A DNA stretch of 14,123 nucleotides, taken from NCBI GenBank assembly GCA_945875195.1, contig CAMCJW010000044.1, forward strand, positions 1 to 14,123. Direction: 5' to 3'. How positions within the stretch are numbered: the first letter of the stretch is position 1; every line of letters begins with the position of its first letter. The notes beneath the pieces were generated by a model. It had not been told where the DNA came from. It searched no databases and worked only from the letters and a program-made list of their open reading frames with translations. Below are positions 12,759-14,123 of the stretch, one piece after another. The DNA is from Chitinophaga pinensis. GTDB lineage: Bacteria > Bacteroidota > Bacteroidia > UKL13-3. Both the position numbers and the translations under genes were made by a program.

Positions 12759-14123
12759 GCACTTAGCCTACTTCATACTCAGTATCTCGTCGGCTTTACT
12801 TTTTGTTTTGGCATTTCAGCCATTTAAAATATTGCCATTCATTTTTGTAGCATTTGTGCCTTTGCTCCTGCTTGAACAGCGTATTAGGCAAGAACAAGCA
12901 AACTCAAAGGCGTGGCTGTTTGCTTACACTTGGTTGAGTTTTTTACTATGGAACATAGGCTCGGTATGGTGGATTTGGAATGCCAGTGCAGGTGGTGCCA
13001 TTGCAGCATTTATCATCAATAGCCTGCCTATGGTATTGCCCATGATGTTGTTTCATGCGCGCAATAGAATTACGGCAACACCAAATTACTGGTACTTTAT
13101 TGCTTGTTGGATTTCGGTGGAGCTATTGCAATTTAATTGGGATTTGGCTTTCCCTTGGCTGATCCTAGGCAATGTATTTAGTTATTTGCCTGCAACCGTT
13201 CAATGGTACGAATTTACCGGTGTTTTGGGCGGTTCGTTTTGGGTATTGTATGCCAATACACAAGTGCATCAACTCTTAAAAATATGGCCTGAATCCAATG
13301 CGATACAACGCAGAAATTTGGCTTTGAATAAAGTTTTTTTCTTACTGCTTACACCCTTGTTTTTATCTTGGTATGTGAACTCTGAGTCAGTAAACAGGGT
13401 GAGCAAAACAGTAGATGTTATTATGGTTCAGCCCAACCTAGATCCTTACACAGAAAAGTTTGGCGGCGTAAGCGCTCATGAGCAATTGGTATCTATGTTG
13501 CAATTGGCCGAAACCAAATTAGATAGTGAAGCACAATTTATTTTATTACCAGAAACTGCTTTGCAAGGCGGACTATCAGAAAACAACTTAGAACAAGAAA
13601 CCTTGATTCAAATTTTGCGAGGTTTTTTAAATGCACATCCGCATATAACCATTTTGAGTGGCATGGATTCTTACAGGTTATACGATAAGGATGATAAGAA
13701 GACGCTTACTGCTCGAAAATTGAGAAACTCAGAAGAGTATTTCGACTCTTATAACACAGCTTTGCAAATGAGTAACTATGATAGTTTGCAAATTTATCAC
13801 AAAAGCAAATTGGTGCCAGGGGTAGAGAAAATGCCATACCCAGCCATTTTTGGGTTCATAGAAAAGTATGCCATCAATTTGGGTGGCACCAGTGGTAGTT
13901 TGGCGAGCGATGGCGAAAGCAAAATTTTTACGAATTATCAAAAAGTGACCTTGGCCCCAATAATTTGTTACGAAAGTGTATTTCCAGAATTTACTGCTTC
14001 CTATGTTAAAAAGGGAGCCGATATTTTATGCATCATAACCAACGATGGTTGGTGGGGAAATACGCCTGGCTATCGCCAACATTTTGATTTTGGAAGGCTC
14101 AGAGCCATTGAAAACAGAAGGGC
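12736..14123 (+). CDS. lnt: Apolipoprotein N-acyltransferase (3' end outside window)
   Basis: It transfers an acyl chain from phospholipid to the N-terminal cysteine of lipoproteins in the inner membrane, the last step of lipoprotein maturation. The frame is open to the right edge, giving 462 residues from a TTG at 12736. Residues about 8-215 hold some six to seven membrane helices, with the Lnt-typical FPWLILGNVF. A nitrilase domain starts near 226 (VDVIMVQPNLDPY). The catalytic triad is present: E273 (LPETAL), K356 (HKSKLVPG) and C411 (IICYESVFPEF); ITNDGWWG and RAIENR also fit. The C-terminus, including the last helix, lies beyond the edge. There is no usable ATG before about residue 100, so a TTG start overlapping rsmI is needed. 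Candidates are 12730, 12736, 12739 and 12742. An AAGGAG at 12721-12726 is well placed for 12736. The gene follows rsmI as a likely operon. Confidence 0.93.
   Translation, partial: MLLKVKNKHLAYFILSISSALLFVLAFQPFKILPFIFVAFVPLLLLEQRIRQEQANSKAWLFAYTWLSFLLWNIGSVWWIWNASAGGAIAAFIINSLPMVLPMMLFHARNRITATPNYWYFIACWISVELLQFNWDLAFPWLILGNVFSYLPATVQWYEFTGVLGGSFWVLYANTQVHQLLKIWPESNAIQRRNLALNKVFFLLLTPLFLSWYVNSESVNRVSKTVDVIMVQPNLDPYTEKFGGVSAHEQLVSMLQLAETKLDSEAQFILLPETALQGGLSENNLEQETLIQILRGFLNAHPHITILSGMDSYRLYDKDDKKTLTARKLRNSEEYFDSYNTALQMSNYDSLQIYHKSKLVPGVEKMPYPAIFGFIEKYAINLGGTSGSLASDGESKIFTNYQKVTLAPIICYESVFPEFTASYVKKGADILCIITNDGWWGNTPGYRQHFDFGRLRAIENRR

Overview
The window looks like a chromosomal segment of a low-GC Bacteroidota bacterium. 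The evidence is the protein style of phosphoglycerate kinase, MenA/MenC, RsmI, Lnt and the ClC channel; near-absence of Shine-Dalgarno sequences; promoter-like TAnnTTTG boxes instead of sigma70 hexamers; and intergenic repeats (TTAACCACAGAG arms, GCATTGCAATGC hairpins, heptamer arrays) of a kind seen in that phylum. I cannot fix the family or genus. No tRNA, rRNA, CRISPR array, integrase or transposase gene was seen.

Layout. (1) Positions 1-3110, minus strand: an accessory-looking pair. A membrane protein with a conserved but unnamed N-terminal domain is followed after 7 bp by a RecQ-family helicase. The helicase carries an N-terminal DUF559/Vsr-like nuclease domain and is cut by the left window edge. 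(2) 3111-3737: a non-coding stretch with a cluster of GTTTCG inverted repeats and the pgk leader. (3) 3738-5542, plus strand: pgk, a 175-bp array of 25 heptamers, and a small VanZ-family membrane protein. (4) 5560-7499, minus strand: menA and menC, overlapping by ATGA, for menaquinone synthesis. (5) 7512-9317, plus strand: a ClC-family chloride channel with CBS domains, starting only 12 bp from menA. (6) 9654-10563, plus strand: a small acidic protein of unknown function, a strong terminator, then purE. (7) 10576-11043: a 468-bp nested inverted-repeat element. (8) 11116-14123, plus strand: a DedA-family membrane protein, rsmI, and lnt, which runs off the right edge.

Most genes are housekeeping: glycolysis, quinone and purine synthesis, rRNA methylation, lipoprotein maturation and ion transport. 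The best candidate for an uncharacterised system is the left-edge nuclease-helicase/membrane-protein pair. The most striking non-coding signals are the heptamer array with its 35-bp higher-order repeat, the nested inverted-repeat element, and a GGTTCGAACC palindrome found upstream of two different genes. All motif assignments were made by eye; no database search or structure prediction was run.
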